From assembly GCA_001567185.1 (NCBI GenBank), contig LNFR01000110.1:124001-188000 (forward strand): a stretch of DNA of 64,000 bases. Reading direction: 5' to 3'. This stretch comes from Bacteroidetes bacterium OLB12 (lineage in GTDB: Bacteria > Bacteroidota > Bacteroidia > Cytophagales > Cyclobacteriaceae). Position 1 is the first letter of the stretch. Every line of letters starts with the position of its first letter. Under the pieces are notes generated by a model. That model was not told the origin of the DNA and did no database searches. It was given only the letters and a program-made list of their open reading frames with translations. Of this stretch, positions 47,435 to 56,333 are shown one piece after another. The translations under genes and the position numbers were made by a program.

Positions 47435-48230
47435 TTATTTGAACCAGTGCTTGCGAATTTCGGCTAACATTTCGGTATGAATGTTTCCGGCCGCACAAAG
47501 TTCACCACCAAATAAAAAGTTAGTACCTCCTGAAAAATCGGTTACCACACCACCGGCCTGTTGCACCAGAAAAGTGCCACCGACTACGTCCCACGGTTTG
47601 AGATCGTATTCAAAGAAGCCTTCTAGTTTTCCACTGGCTACATAAGCCAGATCCATGGCTGCACTTCCTAACCTGCGAATGCCATGAGTTTTTTCAAGAA
47701 ATAGTTTTATGATTTCGAGGTAATCATCTTTTTTTACTGGAGTGGTAGTAAGGGAATCCGGTAGCGAGTAAACTTTCTTCTAACGTGCGAATGGCGGAAA
47801 CGTGAATTTGCTTTTCATTGCAATAGGCTGCACCACCTTCAATTGCGTGATAACAATGCTTGTTACTTACATCATACACAATGCCAAGTATGGTTTTGTC
47901 TTTCCGTTGCAAGCCAATACTGATCGCAAAAATTGGCAACCCGTGCAGGTAGTTGGTGGTTCCGTCAAGCGGATCAATAATCCAGGTATATTCATTGGAG
48001 GCTTTTACATCAGTACCTTCTTCGGCCAGAAAGCCGGAACCTGGCAGCAGTTTACTCAACCGGTTCACCAACCGTCTTTCTGATTCTTTATCCACATAGG
48101 AAACCAGGTTGCTGGAACTTCCTTTTTGTTCAATGCGCGATAAGTCGAACCCTTCCAGTTCTTTTCGCATAAAGGAGGCAACTTCGTCACAAAGTTCAAT
48201 GGTGTCTTTTTCGAGGAGGGAAAGATTCAT
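47435..48230 (-). CDS. Inositol monophosphatase family protein (one-base frameshift)
   Basis: The repaired protein is about 264 aa. Metal-binding motifs of the superfamily are GFLAEEGTDV, IDPLDGTTNYLHGLP (the canonical DPLDGTTN), and in the second frame AAMDLAYVASGKLEGFFEYDLKPWD. The first frame stops at SSKKR because the run at 47729-47735 has seven bases where six are needed (SSKKDDYLEIIKLFLEK continues). Activity is dephosphorylation of inositol phosphates or related substrates (SuhB-like). Its 3' end abuts the ftsX-like gene. Confidence 0.9.
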
Positions 48231-49006
48231 TTTTTGCGGGTATAATTTTTTACAAAAGATAACAAGATTATTAACACCGAAACCCAGGCTGTGGTTCGGG
48301 CAATAAACTCGCCTTGCAGGCTGTATTTTTCGGGAAGCGATCCTTTCACAGCAAAACCATACAGTTGCATCATGTGCGAATAGGTGATCATGCTGCCTTC
48401 TGCTTGTAACGAATAAATGATGGGAGCCACAACCAGAAGGATGGCGGAAACAAAGATATAGGGGTTAAAACCCGAGGCCCGGAATAAACTCATGTAGAAA
48501 AGGAGGTTTGCCAGCAGTATCCATAGCGTTACACCCAGGTAGCCCGTATAACTGGTCCAGCTATACCAGTCGGGTTTTAATAGGAGGGCATCTGCCAGGT
48601 AAATAACCTTGTTATTCCACGGAAGTTTTAGAAGCAGATACTCTAATCCTAACCAGAAGAAAATAATGGTAAACTTACCAAGCCGCGCACCCAGGCTTTT
48701 ATAAGCAAATACATATCCAACAAAAACCAGTGTAAATAATATTGCCTGAAGCAATACGATTAACGTATATGAAAAATCAAACGCATGTGCGGCCAACATT
48801 CCAACACTTAGCGCAAGTAAAATTAAATCATACCGGCCCCAGGGTGAGGCGTGTTCCCGGGCCTGATCGGTAATGGCAAATAGCGGGGCTAATGCTGCAA
48901 AGATTAAAACCGGAAAAGATTTCATTAGCCAGGCAGCCGAGAGTAAAAGTGTGGCAACGCCAAACAGCAACCACACATTTAGTATGCGCTTATTCTTCTT
49001 TGCCAT
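48227..49006 (-). CDS. Membrane protein resembling the Lnt membrane domain, no catalytic domain
   Basis: A 259-aa protein with about eight membrane helices (e.g. WLLFGVATLLLSAAWLM, LIVLLQAILFTLVFVGYVFA). The stretch FFWLGLEYLLLKLPWNN and SWTSYTGYLGVTLWILLANL resembles the EYLR..W..... and GVTLW blocks of the N-terminal membrane region of apolipoprotein N-acyltransferase (Lnt). The nitrilase domain with its Glu-Lys-Cys triad is absent. Its start overlaps rsmI by 17 bp and its end overlaps the inositol monophosphatase by 4 bp, so it is in that operon. Homology is my inference. Confidence 0.65.
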   Translation of the reverse strand: MAKKNKRILNVWLLFGVATLLLSAAWLMKSFPVLIFAALAPLFAITDQAREHASPWGRYDLILLALSVGMLAAHAFDFSYTLIVLLQAILFTLVFVGYVFAYKSLGARLGKFTIIFFWLGLEYLLLKLPWNNKVIYLADALLLKPDWYSWTSYTGYLGVTLWILLANLLFYMSLFRASGFNPYIFVSAILLVVAPIIYSLQAEGSMITYSHMMQLYGFAVKGSLPEKYSLQGEFIARTTAWVSVLIILLSFVKNYTRKK

Positions 49007-49673
49007 GTATCACCACCACAAGTTCGCCCTTTACTTCTTTCTTCAGAAAATGTGTTAAAACTTCAATCACGGAGCCGGTAAAGGTTTCTTCGTGTAGCTT
49101 GGTAAGCTCACGCGATACCGACACCGGCCGGGTTTCGCCAAAAAATTCTTTCACTTGCTCTAATGTCTTAATCAGGCGGTGTGGCGATTCGTACAATACA
49201 ATAGTCCTTTCCTCTTCGGCTAATTTTTTTAACAAGGTTTGGCGTCCTTTTTTGTGGGGCAGAAAGCCTTCAAACACAAATCGGTCGGTTGGAAAACCTG
49301 ATTTTATCAGGGCCGGAATTAAGGCTGTTGCGCCAGGCAAACAATCTACCTGCAGGCCAGCGCGCAGCACTTCACGAACCAATAAAAATCCCGGGTCGGA
49401 AATGCCGGGTGTGCCGGCATCGCTGATGAGTGCCATTACTTCGCCTTGCTGCATGCGCTGAATTAACCCGGCTAATGTTTTATGCTCATTAAAAATATGG
49501 AAACTTTGAAGGGGTTTTGATATTTGGTAGTGCTTTAAAAGAAATCCGGAAGTTCGGGTATCTTCAGCCAGAATGGTATCAACCTTTTTAAGCGTATCCA
49601 GTGCCCGTAAAGTAATATCAGCAAGGTTACCAATTGGAGTGGGGATCAGGTATAATGAGGGTTTGGTTTCCAA
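48990..49673 (-). CDS. rsmI: 16S rRNA (cytidine(1402)-2'-O)-methyltransferase
   Basis: A 227-aa SAM-dependent methyltransferase that modifies the ribosomal decoding centre. LYLIPTPIGNLADITLRAL, ALISDAGTPGISDPG, LPGATALIPALIKSGFPTD, VLYESPHRL and VSRELTKLHEE are all diagnostic of RsmI. Intact. It is 3 bp downstream of the pterin dehydratase gene and overlaps the next gene by 17 bp. Confidence 0.96.
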   Translation of the reverse strand: METKPSLYLIPTPIGNLADITLRALDTLKKVDTILAEDTRTSGFLLKHYQISKPLQSFHIFNEHKTLAGLIQRMQQGEVMALISDAGTPGISDPGFLLVREVLRAGLQVDCLPGATALIPALIKSGFPTDRFVFEGFLPHKKGRQTLLKKLAEEERTIVLYESPHRLIKTLEQVKEFFGETRPVSVSRELTKLHEETFTGSVIEVLTHFLKKEVKGELVVVIHGKEE

Positions 49674-49676
49674 TTT

Positions 49677-49907
49677 TTAGAGTAGTTGATCTATTGCTTT
49701 AGCCAGGGTGTAATCTTTTTCGGTAACAATGTCCCCGGCATCGTGGGTACTAAGTTCGATAGTTACCGTATTATAAACATTTGTCCAATAGGGGTGGTGA
49801 TTCATCTTTTCGGCTATGAGTGCAACGCGCGTCATAAAAGAAAAGGCCTCTGTAAAATCCCTAAATTGGAAAGTGCGCTTCAGGCGATTGTCCGTTTCTA
49901 CCCACAT
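49677..49907 (-). CDS. Pterin-4a-carbinolamine dehydratase
   Basis: A 76-aa PCD-family protein. The family motif [26 protein letters not shown] contains the catalytic His pair (NHHP) and the later THDAG, shown here in part. It recycles the pterin cofactor of aromatic amino acid hydroxylases, and can also act in other metabolism. Start ATG 49907 ([13 protein letters not shown]). It is the first gene of the PCD-rsmI-Lnt-like-inositol monophosphatase run. Confidence 0.9.
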   Translation of the reverse strand: MWVETDNRLKRTFQFRDFTEAFSFMTRVALIAEKMNHHPYWTNVYNTVTIELSTHDAGDIVTEKDYTLAKAIDQLL

Positions 49908-49947
49908 AGCTTAAATGTTTGTTAAAGGTAGCTACAATTAAGCATTG

Positions 49948-50211
49948 CTATAATGCAATCAGCCCTTCAATTTTTGATGCTAAAATATAGATGTCAATAA
50001 CAGCCTGGCTGGAGGGCATCATCATCTGGTATGTAAAACTGGTGTAGTTTCTGTTTTTCGAGGCCTTCTCGCTCGGGATGTGGTCGGGAAATTGTGCTTT
50101 CAACAGATGTTCTTTACCCATCGGCACAATAAACTTAAATGTATAAACGCAAGGCCAGGCATGGTGTTGGTCTAATTGTTCGCGAAACTTTTCAAAATTT
50201 TGGCTATCCAT
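49948..50211 (-). CDS. DUF493 family protein
   Basis: An 87-aa protein of the YbeD/DUF493 family. Marks are WPCVYTFKFIVP and SEKASKNRNYTSFTYQMMM, with the usual alternating beta-alpha pattern of an ACT-like fold. Function unknown. Its start is 7 bp after the ppiD terminator. Confidence 0.9.
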   Translation of the reverse strand: MDSQNFEKFREQLDQHHAWPCVYTFKFIVPMGKEHLLKAQFPDHIPSEKASKNRNYTSFTYQMMMPSSQAVIDIYILASKIEGLIAL

Positions 50212-50213
50212 AA

Positions 50214-50254
50214 AGAAAAACGCCCCGGTTTTTGATCCGAGGCGTTTATTTTTT
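50214..50254. terminator. Terminator of ppiD
   Basis: Stem AAACGCCCCGG / CCGAGGCGTTT with one mismatch and an 8-nt loop, flanked by A and T runs that serve either strand. It terminates ppiD on the minus strand. Confidence 0.85.
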
Positions 50255-50264
50255 TAGTTACCTG

Positions 50265-52397
50265 TTAAAAGAACTTATAGCGTTTATCCTCAATGCCGGC
50301 TGCTGTTTTAATTGCTTCGGCTATTCCCATACTGGAGCGGCCATCCAGGCTTTGCTTCAATTGGGTTTTGAACATGCTATAATCGCCCAGCGCAGGCGCA
50401 ACCGTTTTGTTTTGAAGTTCAGCAACCAGTACGCCATTTTCTCCAACAAAAGGTTCCGATCGTTTGCCATTTTCCAAAGCGAATATTTTACCAACAGCAA
50501 CCGGATCAAGACCTACACTTGGTAATGTGTTTGAATTAAATTTCAGATCGCTGGATGAAGCCACCGTTGCATCGGTACCAAATGCAGAAGCCAGTTCTTC
50601 CAGCGTTCCGGTTTTTGTTTTTAGGGTTTCGATAATTTTTTTGCCTTTCAGTTCATTACGAACAGCAGGGGTTATTTCTTCTTTCACTGCTTCAAAGGAG
50701 CGTACACCTTCGTTGGTTTCGCTGGTCATAACTGCCACGATATAATCGGATGGGAGTTCCTGCACCTCTGAAACCTTGCCCACTTTACCATCGCGGAATA
50801 ACCAGGTTATAATCTGACGTGCATCTCCCAAATCATTTAAGCGCCTGTCGTTTGTACGAATGTTGTTGGCTTGATTAACCACCAGGTTTTGTGCTTTGGC
50901 CCGCTCGGCAAATTCTTTTACGCCCGAAAGATCGGCAGCAAAATTTTGCGCTTTCAGGAAGGCAGCGTTTTGGGTTTCTTCGCTAGGTGTGATGGAGAAT
51001 TCGATGGTTGCAACAGAATAAGAAGTATAATCAACCACACCAGTTACGTCAATCAGGTGGTAGCCAAACTGTGTTTCAACCACATCAGAAAGTACACCGG
51101 TTTTCTTTGCGCCAAACACAGCATCTTCAAAAGGTTTTACCATTCCGCCCGATGAGAACCAACCTAAATCGCCACCCTGGCTGGCTGTTCCATCCGTACC
51201 ATGCTCACGAGCCTTAGCGGCAAAGCTTGCCCCACCTTTAATCTCGGCAAGAATTTTACGGGCTTTTTCTTTAGCTGCTTTCTTGGCAGCCTCCGATTCA
51301 TCGTCCCAACGGATGAGGATGTGACTTGCTTTTGCGGTACCTACTGTGTCGCGTCCAATTTTTACTATTTTGATAACTTTGTAAGAGTCACCCTCCAGGA
51401 TAGGGCCAAACACGGTGCCCACCACAAGGTTGTCTTTTTGATCGGCCAAAGTTGGCGGCAAATTTGAAACATTATACTTGGCGAATGGTTCATTGCCTTC
51501 TGTGTTGGTAGAGGCGTAGAGTGAATCATCGGGTGTAGTTTTAAAACCCTCAGCCAGTGTTTTAAGATCCTCACGCAGTTGTAAAGAATCTTCGGCTGAA
51601 GCTACAATGGGAAATGCCACGTAATTTAAGCTGCGCATCTGCTCAGCCTTGTATTTTGATTTGGTTCGGTTGTAGTAGGCACGAAGGTCGGCATCGGAAA
51701 CGGTTATGGCAGAATCGCTGATGGCAAAGAAAGGAACATATACATACTTTACTTCGGCTACATCGTTTTGCGAATGATAATCACGCTCGGCTTCTGCTTT
51801 GGTAACGTAGTTGGTTTTGATGAGCAGGTTTTCGTATTTAATACGCTCGCGGCCTAATTCCAAATCATTTTTAAAGGTTGTCCAACGGTAGTTACCCTGT
51901 TGCCACATGGAAAACAGATTTGGATCAGTAGGAATTTCTTCAACCTGTTGGATGTATTGCATTAACTGCGCACGGTCAAAGTTTCCGGCTGAGTCCAGAA
52001 AGGAGTTTTTAACACCTTCATCCACGTTTTTTCCCTGAATCATATCCCAGATTTCATCGGAAGTAACCCGAACACCTAAACGCTCAAACTCAGGCTTAAT
52101 AGCTTTTTGTGCTATCAGGTACTCCCATGCCTGTTGTTGCAGCAAAGGTTTTTCACGATCGCCAGGCTGGCGGCCAAAATTCATGATGTAGTTATTTTCG
52201 CGCACCTGAATGGCATCCTGGTATTCTTTCAGGCTAATACTGGAGCCCGCGATTTCGCCAACAGTATTTTCATTTCCGAAAACTGCAGTGGGACCATTTC
52301 CAAACAGGTCGTTCAATACAAAGGCTCCGATGGCCACCGCCACAAACCCTACCACCCACTTGGTCATCTTATTCCTCAAAGTTCCAATCAATGCCAT
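50265..52397 (-). CDS. ppiD: Peptidylprolyl isomerase PpiD/SurA-like
   Basis: A 710-aa periplasmic folding factor anchored by one N-terminal helix (MTKWVVGFVAVAIGAFVLND). The SurA N-like region covers about residues 40-330. A PPIC rotamase domain spans about 350-455 (TAKASHILIRWDDE, ARKILAEIKGGASFAAKARE, QGGDLGWFSSGGMVKPFEDA, QFGYHLIDVTG). The C-terminal segment is helical. It assists outer-membrane protein folding. It has a good promoter at 52460-52489. Confidence 0.94.
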   Translation of the reverse strand: MALIGTLRNKMTKWVVGFVAVAIGAFVLNDLFGNGPTAVFGNENTVGEIAGSSISLKEYQDAIQVRENNYIMNFGRQPGDREKPLLQQQAWEYLIAQKAIKPEFERLGVRVTSDEIWDMIQGKNVDEGVKNSFLDSAGNFDRAQLMQYIQQVEEIPTDPNLFSMWQQGNYRWTTFKNDLELGRERIKYENLLIKTNYVTKAEAERDYHSQNDVAEVKYVYVPFFAISDSAITVSDADLRAYYNRTKSKYKAEQMRSLNYVAFPIVASAEDSLQLREDLKTLAEGFKTTPDDSLYASTNTEGNEPFAKYNVSNLPPTLADQKDNLVVGTVFGPILEGDSYKVIKIVKIGRDTVGTAKASHILIRWDDESEAAKKAAKEKARKILAEIKGGASFAAKAREHGTDGTASQGGDLGWFSSGGMVKPFEDAVFGAKKTGVLSDVVETQFGYHLIDVTGVVDYTSYSVATIEFSITPSEETQNAAFLKAQNFAADLSGVKEFAERAKAQNLVVNQANNIRTNDRRLNDLGDARQIITWLFRDGKVGKVSEVQELPSDYIVAVMTSETNEGVRSFEAVKEEITPAVRNELKGKKIIETLKTKTGTLEELASAFGTDATVASSSDLKFNSNTLPSVGLDPVAVGKIFALENGKRSEPFVGENGVLVAELQNKTVAPALGDYSMFKTQLKQSLDGRSSMGIAEAIKTAAGIEDKRYKFF

Positions 52398-52459
52398 AAC
52401 AAATGCTTCTAATAGTTTACAAGAGTGCCGGTAATTCCAGCGTTTTGTTTAAAGAACCG

Positions 52460-52489
52460 CAAATTTAAGGTGTTATCTCAATTCGCCAA
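52460..52489 (-). promoter_or_regulatory. Promoter for ppiD
   Basis: On the minus strand TTG (52489-52487), a 19-bp spacer and TAAATTTG (52467-52460) match the consensus. The leader to ATG 52397 is about 55 nt. Confidence 0.82.
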
Positions 52490-52550
52490 AGGCTGAAATA
52501 ATAATATATACCTTGATTATCAGGTATTTGAGTAACAAAAAAATGTGGGT

Positions 52551-52709
52551 TTATTTACCTTTTTTGCGATAGGTATAAATAAGGAAAAGGGTAACCGCCA
52601 CCATTACCCATGTATAGGCCTGCCCAATGCCCACCGTCATGATTTCGTAGACACCGATAATCACAAAAAATGCAGCCAGCGAAAGCAGGATAATATCGAG
52701 GAGTTTCAT
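52551..52709 (-). CDS. Small 52-aa membrane protein
   Basis: From ATG 52709, MKLLDIILLSLAAFFVIIGV then a second hydrophobic segment (YTWVMVAVTLFLIYTY), ending RKKGK. Two membrane helices and no recognised domain. It sits between lptC and ppiD on the same strand and may be cotranscribed with lptC. A longer frame to 52820 overlaps lptC and is rejected. Confidence 0.65.
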   Translation of the reverse strand: MKLLDIILLSLAAFFVIIGVYEIMTVGIGQAYTWVMVAVTLFLIYTYRKKGK

Positions 52710-52737
52710 GGATGTGCAAATACAAATAAACGGGGTT

Positions 52738-53262
52738 TCATTCGTCAACCACAAATTCGCCTTCCGGATTTTTAATTTGATAATCGGATAAGTCTTCTTT
52801 GGCTTCAAGCCCGGTACCATAGATTACTTCACTTTGTAATTTGATGGTAACAAACTTGTCGGTAAAAACCTTTTTGTCGGTAGGTTTCCAAAAAAGTTCT
52901 TCGGTGTTGAGTTGCTCTTGTTTTTGCAGGTTGATTACCTCTACATTACCGCGCCCGCGCCATTTGTTTTCGGTTTTAAAAAAATAGGCATCATTGGCTT
53001 TAAGGGTAGAAGTTTTAGTCCCCTGCTCATCGTAAAATTCTAGAAATATGCCATCCGGAAATTCCTGATCACCATTTTCAAATTCCAGGATTTTTGTAGT
53101 TGTGAGTTTTACTTTCACACGATCATTTTCAGCATACTGCATCACTACATTCTCGGCTTCGCTTAACGGGCCCTGGTACTCAACAGGCACCGTTGTTTCA
53201 CCCGAATTGCAGGCTATAAGGAGCAAACTTCCAGAAACAGCGAGGGTAACAATTCTGATCAT
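52738..53262 (-). CDS. lptC: LPS export ABC transporter periplasmic protein LptC
   Basis: A 174-aa LptC-family protein, as a lipoprotein (lipobox LLIAC) rather than with the usual single helix. LKANDAYFFKTENKWRGRGNVEVINLQKQEQLNTEELFW and FVTIKLQSEVIYGTGLEAKEDLSDY are the diagnostic beta-jellyroll region, quoted here in parts. It links the LptBFG inner-membrane machine to LptA in LPS export. Neighbours are the TPR and outer membrane protein genes upstream. Confidence 0.87.
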   Translation of the reverse strand: MIRIVTLAVSGSLLLIACNSGETTVPVEYQGPLSEAENVVMQYAENDRVKVKLTTTKILEFENGDQEFPDGIFLEFYDEQGTKTSTLKANDAYFFKTENKWRGRGNVEVINLQKQEQLNTEELFWKPTDKKVFTDKFVTIKLQSEVIYGTGLEAKEDLSDYQIKNPEGEFVVDE

Positions 53263-53270
53263 ACCAACTG

Positions 53271-53307
53271 AAATAAAGAAGGCTGGCCTTAGCGACCAGC
53301 CTTTTAA
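53271..53307 (-). terminator. Probable terminator between the TPR gene and lptC
   Basis: Perfect 8-bp stem AAGGCTGG / CCAGCCTT, 9-nt loop, T-rich tail on the minus strand. Some readthrough into lptC is likely. Confidence 0.7.
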
Positions 53308-53325
53308 TAATGTTACAAACTGAGT

Positions 53326-54660
53326 TTATTCCTTACCACGGGTTTTAAGTGTAACGGTTTCACCTACCCAGCATGAAATTGATTTGGTTTCGCCTTCTTT
53401 CCAGTTCAACTCGAACAATTCAGTAACAGAAGGGAATTGATTTCTTGCAGCTGCCATTTTTTGCTGATTACCGGAGCGCGCATACATTTCGTACGCAGCT
53501 AAAAATACCAATCGGTCTTCGGCCTGACTCACACTCTTTTGACAATCCTTAAAAGAGTTGAGATACAAGTCGCCAATTTTTTCATAACCTTCTTTACTGT
53601 TAGGATTAGAAGCCAATGCCTTGCGGTAGGCTTCGCGGGCAGCGGCTTTGCTACCTTTTTGTGCTAACAAATCGCCAATCAGGATGTTTGCAGTTTCTTT
53701 GTTTTCGGGTGTGGGGGCAAGTTCAGCTGCTTCGGCTGCAAGAGCCTCGGCCTTTGCCATATTTCCACTTTTTGCATAGATCTTAGCCATATTAATAGCT
53801 AAACCATAATCCGGGCTTTCTTTGTGAATGGCTTCGGCAGCCTCTAACCAAAGAGGATCTTCAATGCAACCACCGCTGGTCATGAATGTAAAAATCTTTT
53901 TGGCGGTAGCTAAATCGGCCGGGTTTTGCTTGAACTTAGGGGCCAGATTTTTTCTAACAAAGTCGCAATCAATAGTAACACCACACTTAGGCAAAATATC
54001 ATCTACACTACTCTTTGTTTTTTTAAGACGATCAACATCTGCTTGTTTGTTTTCAGCTTGTGCTTTTTTGATTTTGGCATCAATTACACCTGAAAGTTTA
54101 TCGTAGCGTTGCAGCACCTGGTCTTCGTTAAGGTTTTTTAATAAAGCCACATTTAGCTGAATTACCTGCATGTAGGTAAGCAGGTTGTTATCCGACACAT
54201 TGTTGCCGCTTATTTCATACACTTTATCATACAAAGCAAGTACCTCGGCTGTTTTAGCCTTATTTTGGGCGTTGTACACTGCAGCGTAGGTAGCTTTACG
54301 ATTTAATACATTCACTTCATCACCACAATTGGTAACGCGCAAGTCGTAAAGCAGCATCAGCGAATCGATCAATACTTGCTTCTTAGCTGGATCTTTTTCG
54401 GCTGATGCCAAATTGTTGTAGATGTCGGTGGCATCAATGTAAAGTTTGGTGTTCCATTTAGGGGCATGGGTTAGCATCCACCGAAGGTGAGGAACCGCAG
54501 CCCTATAATTTTTCTGAGTTTTTGCATCGTCATAAAGGGCCACTTTTTCTTCGGCAGTAGCCTTGTCTTCGGGCCAGCCATCTTTACACTGTCCAAAGCC
54601 TGCAAATGCACCAAGGGAAAGAGCCAACAACAATACCGATGATCGCATGTTCATTTTCAT
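53326..54660 (-). CDS. Tetratricopeptide repeat protein, secreted
   Basis: A protein of about 444 aa from ATG 54660 (MKMNMRSSVLLLALSLGAFAGFGQ, signal peptide). An upstream extension to 54753 overlaps the outer membrane gene and is rejected. TPR units are visible, e.g. NYRAAVPHLRWMLTHAPKW, AINMAKIYAKSGNMAKAEALA and AAREAYRKALASNPNSKEGYE. A scaffold protein in the periplasm, in the usual Bacteroidota order next to lptC and ppiD. Confidence 0.86.
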   Translation of the reverse strand: MKMNMRSSVLLLALSLGAFAGFGQCKDGWPEDKATAEEKVALYDDAKTQKNYRAAVPHLRWMLTHAPKWNTKLYIDATDIYNNLASAEKDPAKKQVLIDSLMLLYDLRVTNCGDEVNVLNRKATYAAVYNAQNKAKTAEVLALYDKVYEISGNNVSDNNLLTYMQVIQLNVALLKNLNEDQVLQRYDKLSGVIDAKIKKAQAENKQADVDRLKKTKSSVDDILPKCGVTIDCDFVRKNLAPKFKQNPADLATAKKIFTFMTSGGCIEDPLWLEAAEAIHKESPDYGLAINMAKIYAKSGNMAKAEALAAEAAELAPTPENKETANILIGDLLAQKGSKAAAREAYRKALASNPNSKEGYEKIGDLYLNSFKDCQKSVSQAEDRLVFLAAYEMYARSGNQQKMAAARNQFPSVTELFELNWKEGETKSISCWVGETVTLKTRGKE

Positions 54661-54673
54661 TTTCTGTTTAGTT

Positions 54674-55954
54674 TTAATCAAACCTTCTTTTAATAAACCA
54701 AAACTGGTCGTTAATCGTAACGCCAAAGTAAACTTTAAAATAATTTTCTTCAATGTTATGGTCTAGCATTGTTCCGCGCTTGCCCACTTTAAAAGCAAAA
54801 TCAAGGCTCGAAATCCTGCTAACTGGCATAGTAAACCCAAAATTAATGCCAAAATCGTTTACGGGCTTACCGTTAATCAAATACGGATATTGCTCAAGAC
54901 TCACACCCGTTCGGTATGTCATTCGTTTAAAATAGCCACTCAGCGCCATGGGGTCTGGTGTAAATTCTCCACCCAAAGCTATTCGCCAGCTATCCACACC
55001 ACTTTGCGAATTTCCGAAGTAATCGCGAAACAAACTGTTTTTTAGGTAAGAATAATCAGCGCCAATCATCCATTTTTCGGCCCTCCCAAACGATACACCC
55101 ACCGTAAACGACTGGGGTAAAGTAATGGTACCCGGATTATTATTGATTAAGGTGGTGGAATCGGTAATTCCACCCGAGGAATTTCTTCTTTCAATGCGTG
55201 TGTAGTACTCGGTATTTAATTCGGATTTGAAATTATAAACCGCACCAATGTTAAAACGATAGTTTTTATTGAAGAGCGAGTCTTTATGAAAAGATGTACC
55301 AACCGAAAAGTTGAAATCTTTTACATAGGTACGCTCATAAATAGTGGGCGAGTAAATAACCGGATTTGCAGTTTGCGTTATTGAATTGGTGTATTCGTTA
55401 ACAATTGAACTGAAAAGATAGGTAGCACGAACCCCTACCGATAAACTTTTACTTAAGGCCACTCCGTTGGCCCAAAACACCTGGTTAATTCCGCCTTTTC
55501 CTGTTTCTTCAACATCTACCGTACCGGTTCCTCCTTCAATATCATCGGTATAGTTGGTGCGGTAATTTACACCCGAAAACGGAGCAAGACCTACCGAGGT
55601 GGACCACTTGCCCATCTTTACCGGAAAGCCCATCATGAGGTAATTCAGGTTTCCATTTCCGCTGTTTTCGGATGAGCCATTGCCTTTAATCGTGTTGTAT
55701 TGCCCTACAAATCCTCCTTCAAAAACAGTAAAGCGATTAAAAACCAAGAGGGCAGGGTTTTGATTGTTAAGGTAAAAGTATTGTGGATTGCTTACGCCCA
55801 CACCGGCCATGCCCTGGTTATGTGCCAGTGCATTTCCATAATAATCGCCAATTCCTCTAAAGCTAAACGGACTGTTGGCGGTTTGTGCAAATGCCCCGCT
55901 TACAAGTAAGATCAATCCGAATGAGAGCGTTAAATTCCTTCTAAAATTCTGCAT
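54674..55954 (-). CDS. Outer membrane beta-barrel protein
   Basis: A 426-aa protein with a signal peptide (MQNFRRNLTLSFGLILLVSG). The mature part contains many alternating amphipathic strands (e.g. WSTSVGLAPFSGVNYRTNY, MIGADYSYLKNSLF) typical of outer membrane beta-barrels of the FadL-like or related class. N-terminal SPFSFRGIGDYYGNALAHNQ and NPALLVFNRFTVFE recall this group in Cytophagales and Flavobacteriia. The ligand is unknown. The start of the TPR gene lies 14 bp after its stop. Confidence 0.82.
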   Translation of the reverse strand: MQNFRRNLTLSFGLILLVSGAFAQTANSPFSFRGIGDYYGNALAHNQGMAGVGVSNPQYFYLNNQNPALLVFNRFTVFEGGFVGQYNTIKGNGSSENSGNGNLNYLMMGFPVKMGKWSTSVGLAPFSGVNYRTNYTDDIEGGTGTVDVEETGKGGINQVFWANGVALSKSLSVGVRATYLFSSIVNEYTNSITQTANPVIYSPTIYERTYVKDFNFSVGTSFHKDSLFNKNYRFNIGAVYNFKSELNTEYYTRIERRNSSGGITDSTTLINNNPGTITLPQSFTVGVSFGRAEKWMIGADYSYLKNSLFRDYFGNSQSGVDSWRIALGGEFTPDPMALSGYFKRMTYRTGVSLEQYPYLINGKPVNDFGINFGFTMPVSRISSLDFAFKVGKRGTMLDHNIEENYFKVYFGVTINDQFWFIKRRFD

Positions 55955-56002
55955 GATAGCGTAAAATCCTGTTCAAACCGGTCAAAACGAGATCGGGGGC
56001 TA

Positions 56003-56032
56003 CAAATATGGCGTGTTTAAGTTTGTTTTCAA
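56003..56032 (-). promoter_or_regulatory. Probable promoter for the outer membrane protein gene
   Basis: On the minus strand TTG (56032-56030), a 19-bp spacer and CATATTTG (56010-56003), one base off TAnnTTTG. Leader about 40 nt. Confidence 0.58.
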
Positions 56033-56306
56033 AAGGGGGTACCACCAGGGAAATAATCTGTGCTTGGTTTCATATTGATTATTGGCTGTAGTTTTTCCTT
56101 CCACCAGTTGTTTCAGTAATAACCTCGTTTGTTACCCCGCTTTGGCCTACAAAGATTCGTATTGTTGCAGGTTTGCAATGCAAAGGTTTCAGCATTTAAT
56201 AACGATGGGGTTAGCGAGAACGTGTGTTTGACTTTTGTCGAAACAGCTTTATGGTTCATCAAAACTTCGAAAAACACAGAAGGCCAACGCCAACCCTATT
56301 TTGAAT
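56033..56306. other. Intergenic region with no recognised gene
   Basis: AT-rich, with short open frames on both strands but no family signal. Together with the two flanking promoters it fills the 379-bp divergent gap between the outer membrane protein and gdh. Confidence 0.5.
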
Positions 56307-56314
56307 TATCTTTG
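56307..56314 (+). promoter_or_regulatory. Possible -7 box (TATCTTTG) for gdh
   Basis: Exact TAnnTTTG match 19 bp before the ATG at 56334. No TTG at the -33 position. Confidence 0.5.
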
Positions 56315-56333
56315 ACGCGAAAATCTTTACAAG

